DNA from: Symsagittifera roscoffensis
Taxonomy: Eukaryota; Xenacoelomorpha; Acoela; Convolutidae
Assembly: GCF_963678635.1 (NCBI RefSeq)
Contig: NC_087071.1
Location: 35,705,680-35,769,679, forward strand
Direction of reading: 5' to 3'
Length of the DNA: 64,000 nt
In this document: positions 24,961-35,281 of the stretch, one piece after another
Numbering within the stretch: position 1 is the stretch's first letter
Layout: each line of letters opens with the position of its first letter
The notes under the pieces: generated by a model
What the model saw: the letters and a program-made list of their open reading frames with translations, nothing else
Database searches by the model: none
Told to the model about the DNA's origin: nothing
Translations under genes and position numbers: made by a program

Positions 24961-25601
24961 GTACATTTTTGAAGCTTATAAATTTAGTTCATAGAGTTGT
25001 TGAAAGATCGAATGAAATTGGCTATAACACAGTTAACTTAAGTCACTCGGATAGCAGGCGCAACATGTTTGCTCGACATACAATTTGTGAACCAAATTGT
25101 AAAACGGCAAAAAACTTTTTAAGTTTGTTCAAAAATCTTACTTAACACGTTTTGCAAAAAAAATTAACTACTTACATTTGCCTAAAACAGTTTTCATTGC
25201 CAAGTAAAAAAGCATAAAATAAATTTAGTTTTCTCCGAAAAATAGAGAAGGCGGGTGCATTTAATAGTTATCAATAAAGTTACAAAAAAACTAAAGTAAT
25301 TTAACCACAAAAATCAATTTTCATTTAAGGGAGCAAATTTGCAAAACTGAAGAGAGGTCCTGTAAGTTGCTATAGTCGCTAATTGAAGCACCTCAAGGAA
25401 GCTTAAAATTAAAAATTCAAATTGAAATTAAGTGTAGGCATAATTCATGAAAGCTTTTAAAATTTAGATTTCAGTCTATCAACTTGCATACTTTCCTGTT
25501 TTCCACATCTCGTAAGTTTATAATATAACAAAATAATACGGCAATTTGTAGAAGCTTTAGGTCAATGAAAAATTTATGGGAGATTTTGTTCAGATAAGCC
25601 T

Positions 25602-25989
25602 ACCAGCGGATTTGAGGGGGGGGGGGGGCGGGGCGGACGCTTTCTTTTTCAGATATTCGACCCCCTGCTCCTTTTTTACTATTTTGAGATATCCCTTTTC
25701 GGCGGAATGACCCTAAAATTTTCTAAAAGCGCCTTCCGCGCCAAAATATACTCATTTTAAGGGGGGAGCGCGCTCCACAAAATTGGGGTTTTTTTAGTCA
25801 AAATTTTGAAAAAAATGCCAAAAATAGCCTTTTTTAGCTTGTTTTTTTTTCATAAATTTGCCTGTGGTGCAGAAAATTTGGTCGAAATGGGGTCTTTATA
25901 GTGATTTGGGAGAGCTCATAAAATCAACTTGGTCGACTTGAAAATCCGCCCCCTCGAGATTCGAGATAATCCTAAATCCACCCCTGCAT
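25602..25989 (+). mobile_element. Repeat D: about 385 bp element with G-rich inverted ends
   Basis: The left end is CCAGCGGATTTGAGG followed by a long G run. The reverse complement of the right end is CAGGGGTGGATTTAGGATTA, then GAGGGGGCGG. A palindromic GGGAGCGCGCTCC lies at about 25766. The CAGGGG-type terminus is common among hAT-like MITEs. No ORF is present and no clean target duplication was found. Confidence 0.5.
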
Positions 25990-27048
25990 GGGCCTAAGCT
26001 TTGCTTTTATTAGCATTGTTAACGAAAAAATATCTTAGCAAAACAGTAAAAGTACTGAAAAAAATAAAAATACCAAAAACTTTGGAGCCTTTTTTGACAA
26101 TGAAATATAATTGTTTCATATTTGTTTTTTTGTGAGTCTCAAAAAATCTTTAATTTCATTTTTTCCTTTTGAATTCACTGTAGATATCATTTTGCATTGC
26201 GACGAAAAGTGTCAGTTAAGAAAAACTGATTTAATTTTTTGCTTTTTGCATTAAATGACAGACAGAATTTTGCAGAACTGATCTTCCAACTTGAATTTTC
26301 TCTGCTCAACAAACAGCAACTATTATATTTTCCTATGAGGTTGAAAGCATTTTTTTACAAAAAAAATCAGAACGCGGCATCAAAGATTTCATAGAAAAAA
26401 AAGTGAAGAAAAAAAAGAAAAATCCAATGTGTATTTAAATTTTTTAGGAAAAAAAAATACGAGAAAAATTAGGCTAAAAATTCCTGAAAATTACAAAACA
26501 AAAAAACACGGAAAAAATTAGCCAAACATAACTCTTGTTCATAAGAGTCTTGAATGACTGCACTACTTTTTAACACTGCTCAAATAGTTTTAGGCATTAA
26601 AAAAAGTCAAATCAAAAATTGAAAAATTGTTATCTAAAAAGCTATTTAGAAAAACCAACCCGACTTTTTTCTCTCACACACGCAACAATGACAAAATATA
26701 TATATGAAATTTTGCGTTATTAAAGCATTACTTCAGATTAGTTTGGAATAATTTGTCCGCCGGATTAAGTTGTCACTTTTGTTTCGCGTGATTGGTAAAT
26801 TAAAATACAAACACTGACCTATGAATTAATTGCAACAGTCAAATAAAGGAAAAGTTGGCAATTTTTCTGGGAATTCTTCTAAATGAAAAAAGTTTTTTGC
26901 TGGTAAATGTTTTCCAAATTTATTTTCAAGGCAATAACGTATTTTGCTTTGTATGCCCAACTCAACCTTTTTGCATTCCAAAAACCCAGTTTCCGAAAGT
27001 TTTCTGGAGACAAAAAATAACTGCTCAGAACAAAGTTTCTTCTTCAAT
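25990..27048 (+). other. AT-rich stretch, no gene recognised
   Basis: Poly-A/T-rich sequence without exon, RNA or recurring repeat. Confidence 0.5.
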
Positions 27049-27482
27049 CAGTGGCGTTCGCAAAAAAATTTTTAGGGGGAGGGCAGGTTTTTCGCAAAAT
27101 TTTTTTTAAAAATTGTTGACCTGTTTTTTAGGTTGATTAATTTTTTTTCTAAAATCTCTTTTCTAGATATTGATAGGGACCCCATTTTGTCAAACATTTT
27201 CTGAAAAATTTCAAAAAAAAACAGGTAAAAAAGGCGTTTTTAGGTCTTTTTTGGAAAATTTTGACCAAAAAAAATTTTGAGATTTTTAGGTCTTTTTTTG
27301 GCGTGCGTTCCCACTTCCTAATTATTCATATCGGCACCAAAGGCGCCTTTAGAAAAATTTTGAGATTGGAAAAAAAGCATGTCGTAAAATTATATCAAAG
27401 GAGTGATCCTTTGGAAAAATTTGGCAACCAGAATCGAGAGAGGGGTAGCCGCCTTCCGCCCCCCCCCCTCAGCACGATACTG
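27049..27482 (+). mobile_element. Repeat E: 434 bp hAT-like MITE candidate
   Basis: The left end is CAGTGGCGTTCGC with GGGGGAGGG. The reverse complement of the right end is CAGTATCGTGCTGAGGGGGG. The flanking octamers TCTTCAAT and CCTTCGAT match at 6 of 8 positions, compatible with a decayed 8 bp target duplication of the hAT superfamily. There is no transposase. Confidence 0.45.
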
Positions 27483-28550
27483 CCTTCGATGAAAATCTTA
27501 ATTGTTAAATTATTCATAAGAGAGTTTAACTATAGATTACAAAAAAATAACTGATCAAGCGAGAAAAAAATTAATTATAGTTTCAACAAAAAAGCACTCT
27601 TAAACAGAAAAAGCATCTTTATGAACATTCATTAAAAAATTTGGGCTTTGGAAAACGTTTTCTTTTCTATGACAAAATGAGTAAAAGAAATTATTAAAGT
27701 AACCTGGAACATAAGTTGTTTCTTAATTTCGAACGAAGATCAGAAAAATAAGTTGACCTCTTTTTCCCATTTTTTAAGGATGAATCCCCATTTTTGAACT
27801 TTTTAATGCAGTATTTTTTATTCCCAAGAATTGTGTGCCGCAATTATTAGCTACAGCAAAATTAGTTATGACCCTAACTTCAAAATGACACTATTTTTTG
27901 TGCTAATTTACTTCAAGAACAAAAACTTACATATTAAGTTCATTTTTTAAAATTTGGAAACCAAATTCAGTTTGTTCTTGACGTGTTTTAATTCCTTTTG
28001 GTTCGCTCAATTTTTATTACAATTAAATGCAACAAAAATGATCAAGACTCAAAATCTAAATCTAATTTATTTCAAAACAACACTCACTAATCAATCAAAA
28101 GTGGAAAAATAATTAATTACCGGTAGCCAGTCAATAAGCTGAATAGTCTAAGAGCAGAAAGGATCCAAGTGCAGAAAAACAGAAAAATGTCGACTTATAT
28201 AAGCTAATCGGTTTTTTAATTATCAGAAATGTCAATGATAACAAAACAACGAATATTTTATGCATAATTTAATCAAGATTTTTAGAAAAAAAATCATCAA
28301 AAAAACTTAATGAAATTATTCCGTTCATGCATAATTTATTCATTTTCGTGGTATTTTTTGACCATTTTAAAAAATTGCTTTATCAATTAGCCCGTACAAG
28401 CCAGCGTAAGTCAATTTTGTTCTGATTTTCTGCTCTTGGACCCATTCTGCACTTGGACCATTCTGCTTATTGCTCCGCGCCTCCTTAATTACCGCTGTAT
28501 ACTCGTACATTGTAATGCTCGAACTTTTATCAAGTGCGCCACAAAGTAAA
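27483..28550 (+). other. AT-rich stretch, no gene recognised
   Basis: No exon or RNA gene was seen. A CAGAAAGGATCCAAGTGCAG at 28155 and the inverted CTGCTCTTGGACCCATTCTG at 28431 hint at a decayed 290 bp inverted-repeat element. Confidence 0.4.
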
Positions 28551-29086
28551 CAAGACTGCTCTGAGTATTCCGACTGAGCGAAGCCCCGATTGTTCCGACT
28601 GCCTTTTAAGGTTTATGTAGCAGTAATAACTTTCAAAAAATAAACAAAATAAAGCAAAATGAAATTTTTTTTCTAAATTTTGAAATTTTTTATGAAAATC
28701 ATCCACCCACACGCCATATAAAGTACAAAAGGATAGATTCCGCTCCTTGTAACAAATCAATTGTGGCAAACAAGCTTCTTTCAACCAACTTGAACGATTT
28801 CTAAGACGGATTAACTCTCCGCTTACGCGTTAATAGCGCGAAATATGTCGCGCGTATTTGTCCCAAATTGGCCAAAATGGCAATCTTTAAACCCTCATAA
28901 CTTTACGAAAAATGATCACAGGTGAAACATCTTTTCAAATTCGAGCTCAGAACAACAATACCTTTCAAATGATATTAAAAAATGCAGTCAAAAATGGCTA
29001 GACAATACGTCGAAATTTGTCTCAAGAACAAAACCCACCCCGAGCACAAACATTCCGTTGCTTTCGTTTCGAAAGTCGGAACAACA
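28551..29086 (+). mobile_element. Repeat B, near full-length copy (about 536 bp)
   Basis: The left end is CAAGACTGCTCTGAG with a hairpin region and GATTGTTCCGACTGCC. The interior has CACCCACACGCCATATAAAG, TAATAGCGCGAAATATGTCG and ACTTTACGAAAAATGATCAC. The right end is AACCCACCCCGAGCACAAAC, then ATTCCGTTGCTTTCGTTTCG and AAAGTCGGAACAACA. No ORF is shared between copies. Confidence 0.9.
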
Positions 29087-30294
29087 AGTATATCAGCATA
29101 AACCAGCTGAAACTTCGATAGTCTTGAGGCATTTAAACAATTAACATTCAGTTCCAAGCTGCTCCGTGATCTCGTGGATTTCAAACAATCATAATAGATT
29201 TTGACATCGAGCATATTTTCACTATAATCAGTTATTCACAAAAAACCAAAAAACTTATTTAAATAGTTTAGAAGGCAATATTTTTGGTATTAAATGTGAT
29301 TTTTTCTAACAAAACAGTGAACTCTAATGAAAAAACTTCTGAGAACTAAGAACCGATAAAGACCTAGTTTCTTCCTAGTTCCAACAACAATCATTTTGCA
29401 AGAAACTCTTATCTATGTCTTCATCTTTTTTGTCGCAGAATTATTTTTATGCCCGAAGAATTACCGAAAAAAAATGCAAGCAATAGTTTTTCTCTCAAAG
29501 AAATTGTAAGATAAGATGTTTTTTTTGACACTAAATGCTTTAAATAAAACAAAACTAAGCACTATTTAGCTATACGAGTTTCTTTAATTTTAGCTTTATA
29601 AATACTATTTAGCTTTAAAGCAGCTTTTGCCTGAAAATTTTACTTGTGAATAAATCAAAAAACGCAAAATCTGAAAAAAAAGTATACAATCTATTATACT
29701 GTTTTTGGGCTTTACCGATCAATAAAATTCATACCGTTCAATAAACGCCATGTATTAATCAAAGACGCAAAATTTTTCAAAAATAAAAAACTTAGAAGAG
29801 ATTTGATTTAGAACTACGATCATTTTCAAACTCATGACTGACTTATAAAAATCCACGGGTTCTGCTACTTTTTACAAGTATCCAGTTTTGTTGAGGAAAA
29901 AAACAATATTTGCTAAGAAACTATAAATAGATACTTTTTAAATTAATAAAACGATGATAAAACAAACATTTTGAAAATGATACGAATGATTTTAATCTGA
30001 AAACAAATCCTTAGTTACTGATTTGAATCATGAAGTGAAGAAGTGCACAGAACTCAATTAATGACTTACAAACCTGGTTCTTTCTCATATGGAAAATTTT
30101 TTTCAATGTTTTTTAATCGCACCAATGTTGATTTTGATTGCAAAAAACTTATTCTGAGAGTCACTATTTAGAGCAGTGCTGAATGTAAAAAACGTTTGAT
30201 GGAATCAAAAAAAAAATTCATTTTGATGCAAAAAAAAAATCTTTCACTTTTAACCAATTAGTCTTGAACCTTAAACGAAATCAAACATGAACCG
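29087..30294 (+). other. AT-rich stretch, no gene recognised
   Basis: No exon, RNA gene or family repeat was identified. Confidence 0.5.
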
Positions 30295-30475
30295 GGATAG
30301 CCAATTGCTATTAAAGTAGCACGTCTATTGCAAGTAGCACAAAAATTGCAATCACAATCATGGAAAACTGGAAAAAAAATAATTGTTTTTCAATTTGTGT
30401 CGTTTTTATTCGTGGTGCGATGAGAAGACCTGAACGAAAACCTCTAACTTAGACATATTTATTCGAAATGATCTA
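30295..30475 (+). mobile_element. Repeat A-like left portion, degraded
   Basis: GGGATAGCCAATTGCTATTA, then GCAAGTAGCACAAAAATTGC and TGTCGTTTTTATTCGTGGTG match the left third of repeat A, especially the copy at 54663. It appears truncated, although A/G-type sequence resumes at 30771. Confidence 0.5.
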
Positions 30476-30770
30476 TCAAGCATATTCTACAATATTTTTC
30501 TTCAAAATATGATTTCAGGTTTAAAAAAAAACTTTAATTTCTTGAAAAAGTTTTCAGGAAAAATTTTTCTGAAGAAATTAGTGCCTTCATTTATGATTTG
30601 AATGTTTTTTCTTTCAAAAAATTAATATCGGAAAACAATTTTATCAAAAAAAAAACATTTTCAGTGATAACTTTTCAGATTATTTTGAATTATGAATTAT
30701 TAAGTATTATAAGAACTCTTCGCTAATTTAACAAGCTGATGAATAGACAAAAACTCAAAAGTTTTAACCG

Positions 30771-31710
30771 ATTTTTCTCGACACGGCGCAATTTCTTTTG
30801 AAAATTTCTAAATATAGTTTAAAATACGACTAAAAGAGATTTTAAATGATACACTCACTTTTTTTCTTATTAATTCTGGTACTTTATTTTGCAAACAAAA
30901 AATATCGAAACTAAACTGGCACTATATTTTGCTTGTTTACTTTTTTATAGCGTTAGCTCTTACATCACACGACAGAACTGAAAACTATATCGTGAGATAA
31001 ATTTTTTCAAAAACTTCCTAGGAAAATGTTTGAGTTTATTTCATGATAAAAATAAATTCATGGAAAAAATCAAAATCGAAACGACAAAATTTAAAAAAAA
31101 ATTTTTTTTGAAAAATCTTATTTGTTAGTTTTGAATTTTCAAATTTCAGAAATTCTACACTAAAAAATTTATTTAAAATTTTACATAAAAACATCTAACC
31201 TGCTTGAATAACGCCATTGCTTGTCGAAAATTGAGCTAGGTTCATAAAGGCGTGAATGCGTGAAGGTTTTAAAAAATCTTATCAAAATGATGTCTTTTTT
31301 GAGCACACAAGTATGATGGAATGTAACAAGCAAGTTCTTTTTTTGTCAAACACTGAACCACTGTTAACAACGGGCAAACTATCAATGAGGAGCTAGAATT
31401 TCCCCGAAGAATAAATATTTTGTGTTTCGATGCCTAGAAACAAATTCAAACAAAAAGAGTCTTTGAAAAGAATTTCTTAATGAGAACAAAAACAAAATGA
31501 TTACAGGTTTTCAAATTACCCTGATTAAAAACCCAGGGCAGTTTCAATGGCTATTTGATTTCAAAATTTGTAAGACTTTTGTTATCGAAAGAAATTCAGG
31601 CATCTTATTAAGTGCTGCCAATTTGTCTCCGGGCAGATGAAATCATTTTTAATTGAGAAGACTATAAAAAATGGCTTGAGGACATTTCGCGGTTGGCTAT
31701 TGCCATTTTT
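30771..31710 (+). repeat. Repeat G, copy 2 (about 0.94 kb)
   Basis: This aligns with 23065-24040: ATTTTTCTCGACACGGCGC, CTAACCTGCTTGAATAACGC, ACCACTGTTAACAACGGGCA, TGTGTTTCGATGCCTAGAAA and TTGAGAAGACTATAAAAAAT. Confidence 0.8.
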
Positions 31711-31754
31711 TTATCAAATAAAGTTTGTGAATGGGATATTTTTCATACAATCCC

Positions 31755-33010
31755 GGATCGAGGTGCTCAATTATTTTTCGACTTTCTCGACCAAAAATCG
31801 GTATGTTTCGACCGTCTCGGCTAAATTTCAGTATGTTTCATTTTTCTCTACCAAATTGTGATGTTTCAACTTTTTCGACCAAATTTTGGTTCTTTTGAAT
31901 TTCTCGACCCAATTAAAAACGTGTTTGAGTTTTTTTCGACCAAATTTTGATGTGATTTGACTTTCTGGACCTTCTCGACCGACATTTTTATAAAAATTTA
32001 ATTGATCGACCCCCGCATAGATATGCTTCGACTATCTTGAACATAGTCGTTTGATATGTTTCGACTTGCATGACCCAATATAAAACGTGTTTGATTTTTT
32101 TCGACCAAATTTCGATGTGTTTTGACTTTCTCGACCGTCTCGAACGACCTTTTTAAAATATTTATTTGTTCTACCCCGCATAGATATGCGTCGACTTTCA
32201 GGATCAAAATTTGATATGTTTCAATTTTCTCGACCCTCTCAGCCAACTTTTATATAAAATTTTGTTCAGTTGACTCCGCAAGGATGTTCTGTGAATTTCT
32301 TGACCAAAAATAAGTAAGTAGGTTTAGACTGTCTCAATTTCATGGCCTAAAAATCAAAACGTTCTTCGAAAGCCAGAACAGCAAGGTTCTTTGTATTGGA
32401 AGGAAACCCTGAATCTAATGGGAGGAAGCCTTCCTCGAGGAAATCCATCAGAGGGAAATACCCTTAAAGGCTCCCATTTGTCTTTTGCTTCAGAGAACTC
32501 AGATAATTTCGAAAAAAAAAAACAAAAAAAAAACATTATAAAATCGCCTTTTTGAAAACTTCCCGCTACCAAATTCCAGTTTTTATCTTTTGACTGATTC
32601 GGCCAAAATTTAGTTTTCTCGACCTAGGCTCAATATATTTTGATCGACTCGACCAAAGTTGCTTTTGTTTCGACTATGTTCGATTCGACCGAGAAGTTTT
32701 TCAAAAAAATTAAACATTTCGACAGCGTTCGACGGTTTGTGCTTGCCCATATAATTTTTGGAACCATGTACAGGCCTTTTCTTGGCGGTCTTGTATATGA
32801 AAAGCAACTCGGTTTTGACCAATTCGATTATATATGGACAATAAGCTCGATTGTGCTCTAAATTTGTGTTCGACTTTAGGTTTTGACCAACACGATTGTT
32901 TGTTTCGACTGTGCTCGATCGAACTCGGGTATATTTCAACTGTGCTCGAATTATATTTTGACGGTGCTCGACCTGTACTTCGACTTTTTTGACAAAAATT
33001 GAGTATACAT
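31755..33010 (+). repeat. Degenerate TCGA-rich satellite
   Basis: Dozens of copies of TTTCGACY...TCGACCAAA occur at irregular spacing. A higher-order unit of about 163 bp is visible: CCCAATTAAAAACGTGTTTG at 31909 and CCCAATATAAAACGTGTTTG at 32072, each followed by CCCCGCATAGATATGC. Tail copies reappear at 33455-33640. TCGA density is far above the background. Confidence 0.85.
32343..32490 (+). other. GC-richer insert within the TCGA satellite
   Basis: This block lacks the TCGA motif and is compositionally distinct (GGAGGAAGCCTTCCTCGAGG). A minus-strand frame is open through it (KWEPLRVFPSDGFPRG), but it recognisably matches nothing. Confidence 0.35.
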
Positions 33011-34110
33011 TATAATTTTTTGTCAATTTGTTGTTATTGGATAGTCAAGTTTTCAGTTGATTTTTTGTGATGATACTTGATATGAAAATAAACTATAATA
33101 AACTGTAAAAGTCAGTATTCCTCCATAGAGAACTTATTTTTTGAAGTTGAATCTCCCAACTAATTTTTTACTTTCTTTACAAATCTAGAATGAAACTGTT
33201 GTTGTGAAAACTGACATTTGTAGAATTTTCGGTAGAATTTGCCTTTTCTTGCCACAGGATCCTTAGATTTCCAAAACTTAAAAAAAAACCTCTGAAACTT
33301 TTACTTTTGTGGTAAACAAATATCCTCAACTGATTGTTGTGGGCTACATTTTTCCTACGGAGCTCTTTTCTGAGCAAATTTTCTCTGCTCAATTTCCGTT
33401 TTGAATGTAGTTAAAATCTTTTTAAAAAATTAAAAATTTGAAAAAAATTAGGTTGTACTCGACCTACGTTTCGACTGAACTTCGACTGCAAAGCTATGAC
33501 TTTTTCATGAAAATCAGGTACATTTTGACTTGGTGCGTGACTTAAAATTGCTTCTGAACCGCGCAATTTCAGTCTCAGATCTGCTTTTGCTTGAATTTCA
33601 AAGCCGGAACATAAGTCGAGCACCTCGACCCGGGATAACATCAGAGCAAACATATTATAGCAATTCTATATGGCTGAATTCATTCATAACAAATTTCATA
33701 ATTTTCCAAAAAAAACGGCCAAAAGGGGTTTTTACGCACTTTGGGTAAATTTTTAACCAAAAACTCGCGTTTTCGTTTATATTGGCGCAGAAGGGGCCTT
33801 TACAAAAATTTCAAGGCCAGTCAATCAAAAATGGATATCTCAAAGTGGTACAAGGGGGACCCTTTGGGTCGTCAGGGAATCAAATACCTAAGGAAAAGCG
33901 CAAGTGTTTGGGTCGGCATGGGATCCCATCCCTAAGGAAAAGAGCAAGTGTCAAAAATCTTCACTCATGATGCAGATTGTTCTAGGTTGGAGTGTTCGAC
34001 ACAAAGCTTTCGGATGAGGCTGGACTGAATTCAAAATCTTGAAACAAAAAGGTTGCTTATATTAGCAGGGCTCTTTTTAAGTCTTCGTTTCTTTCTTCAA
34101 TAAAAAAAAG
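33011..34110 (+). other. AT-rich stretch with an E-like repeat fragment
   Basis: 33690-33870 resembles the interior of repeat E at 27230-27420 (GGCGCAGAAGGGGCCTTTAC versus GGCACCAAAGGCGCCTTTAG, both followed by AAAAATTT). TAAGGAAAAG(C/A)GCAAGTGT is duplicated at 33889 and 33933. No exon was seen. Confidence 0.45.
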
Positions 34111-34652
34111 GATATCCGGTTACTGTGCAAGTAGCACACAATGTTCCGACCATAGGCTTAAAAAAGTACAACAAAGTCTTTTCAAGTTACTTTCATGTTT
34201 TTTCCTCGGCGTGGTGTGAGCAAACGAGTTGACCAAAAACAGGAGATTAAGTTTATTCGACAATCGTACCTAAACAAGCAACTTGAAAAATAATTTTTCT
34301 AGAAAATTTACAAGAAAAACAAAAAAATTGTCAAAATCTTTTTCAAGTTTTTTCTAAAAGTTTTTTGAGTTTTGAAAATTTTGATTCCAAAAAGGCGCTA
34401 TTGTAAGCTTTTACACAATCAAAAAAAGACTGCTCGCTCAATTAATTCGCTCAAAATAAGACGAAAATTCAAAAATTTTTCTAAACTGAGAAAAATTTCG
34501 AAAATGTTTTAATGTGTATCGAGTTACGATTGCAAGGGCCTTACTATGAAAGAGCACTCAATCCAGTCGATTATTTTTTGTGTTAACTGATTTTGCGTGA
34601 AAAACAAAAAAATATAAAACCGAAACAAACCCGAATTAATGGTCGGAACAAT
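34111..34652 (+). mobile_element. Repeat A, copy (about 542 bp)
   Basis: The left end is GATATCCGGTTACTGTGCAA with GTAGCACACAATGTTCCGAC. The interior has CAAACGAGTTGACC, TTTTGATTCCAAAA and TTTGCGTGAAAAACAAAAAA. The right end is AACCCGAATTAATGGTCGG and AACAATA, lacking part of the terminal hairpin. Confidence 0.85.
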
Positions 34653-34857
34653 AACTGCATTAAACTTGCATTCGAGTCACCATTTTCAACATTTATTCAG
34701 AATTCAAAAAAGTTTGAAGCAGAAAAAAAACATACTGAAAATTGAGCGTACCCTTTATTATATTACTTAAGCTAATAATTATAAGGACAACACTGTTTGT
34801 GCAAATATTGGTACAAGAAAGGGATTTAGCCGGGAGCTTTTGACTAATCCATCTTAG

Positions 34858-35081
34858 TCAGGGGCGAATACAGGATTTCCAAAAATTTTCGAATTTTTCG
34901 TCGTTTTTCTGTTTTTTTAGATCGTTCAATAAGATTTGTAAGCTCTACAGACTCACTCTAAAAACACCTACTGTTACCAAATTTTCTGCGCGACATGCTA
35001 ACTTTTGAAGCAACCGTACAAATAAAAAAAAGTTTTTAGGCACTCTTTGAAAAATGTTCACCAAAGATTATCGCGTTTTTT
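34858..35081 (+). mobile_element. Possible CAGGGGCGAA-ended element, cut by gap
   Basis: CAGGGGCGAATACAGGATTT at 34859 resembles the repeat D end (CAGGGGTGGATTTAGGATTA). The other end would lie in or beyond the assembly gap, so the extent is unknown. Confidence 0.3.
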
Positions 35082-35281
35082 NNNNNNNNNNNNNNNNNNN
35101 NNNNNNNNNNNNNNNNNNNNNNNNNNNNNNNNNNNNNNNNNNNNNNNNNNNNNNNNNNNNNNNNNNNNNNNNNNNNNNNNNNNNNNNNNNNNNNNNNNNN
35201 NNNNNNNNNNNNNNNNNNNNNNNNNNNNNNNNNNNNNNNNNNNNNNNNNNNNNNNNNNNNNNNNNNNNNNNNNNNNNNNNN
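35082..35281. other. Assembly gap, 200 N
   Basis: Exactly 200 undetermined bases, probably a placeholder length for a scaffold join. Open frames spanning it are artefacts. Confidence 1.

Noticed and set aside
32354-32572. 72-codon minus frame through the GC-rich insert
   Set aside because: Locally protein-like, but no splice sites, no start context and no family; kept only as a compositional oddity.
32610-33026. 138-codon minus-strand open frame
   Set aside because: It lies inside the TCGA-rich satellite, and its length follows from the repeat lacking stops in that frame.
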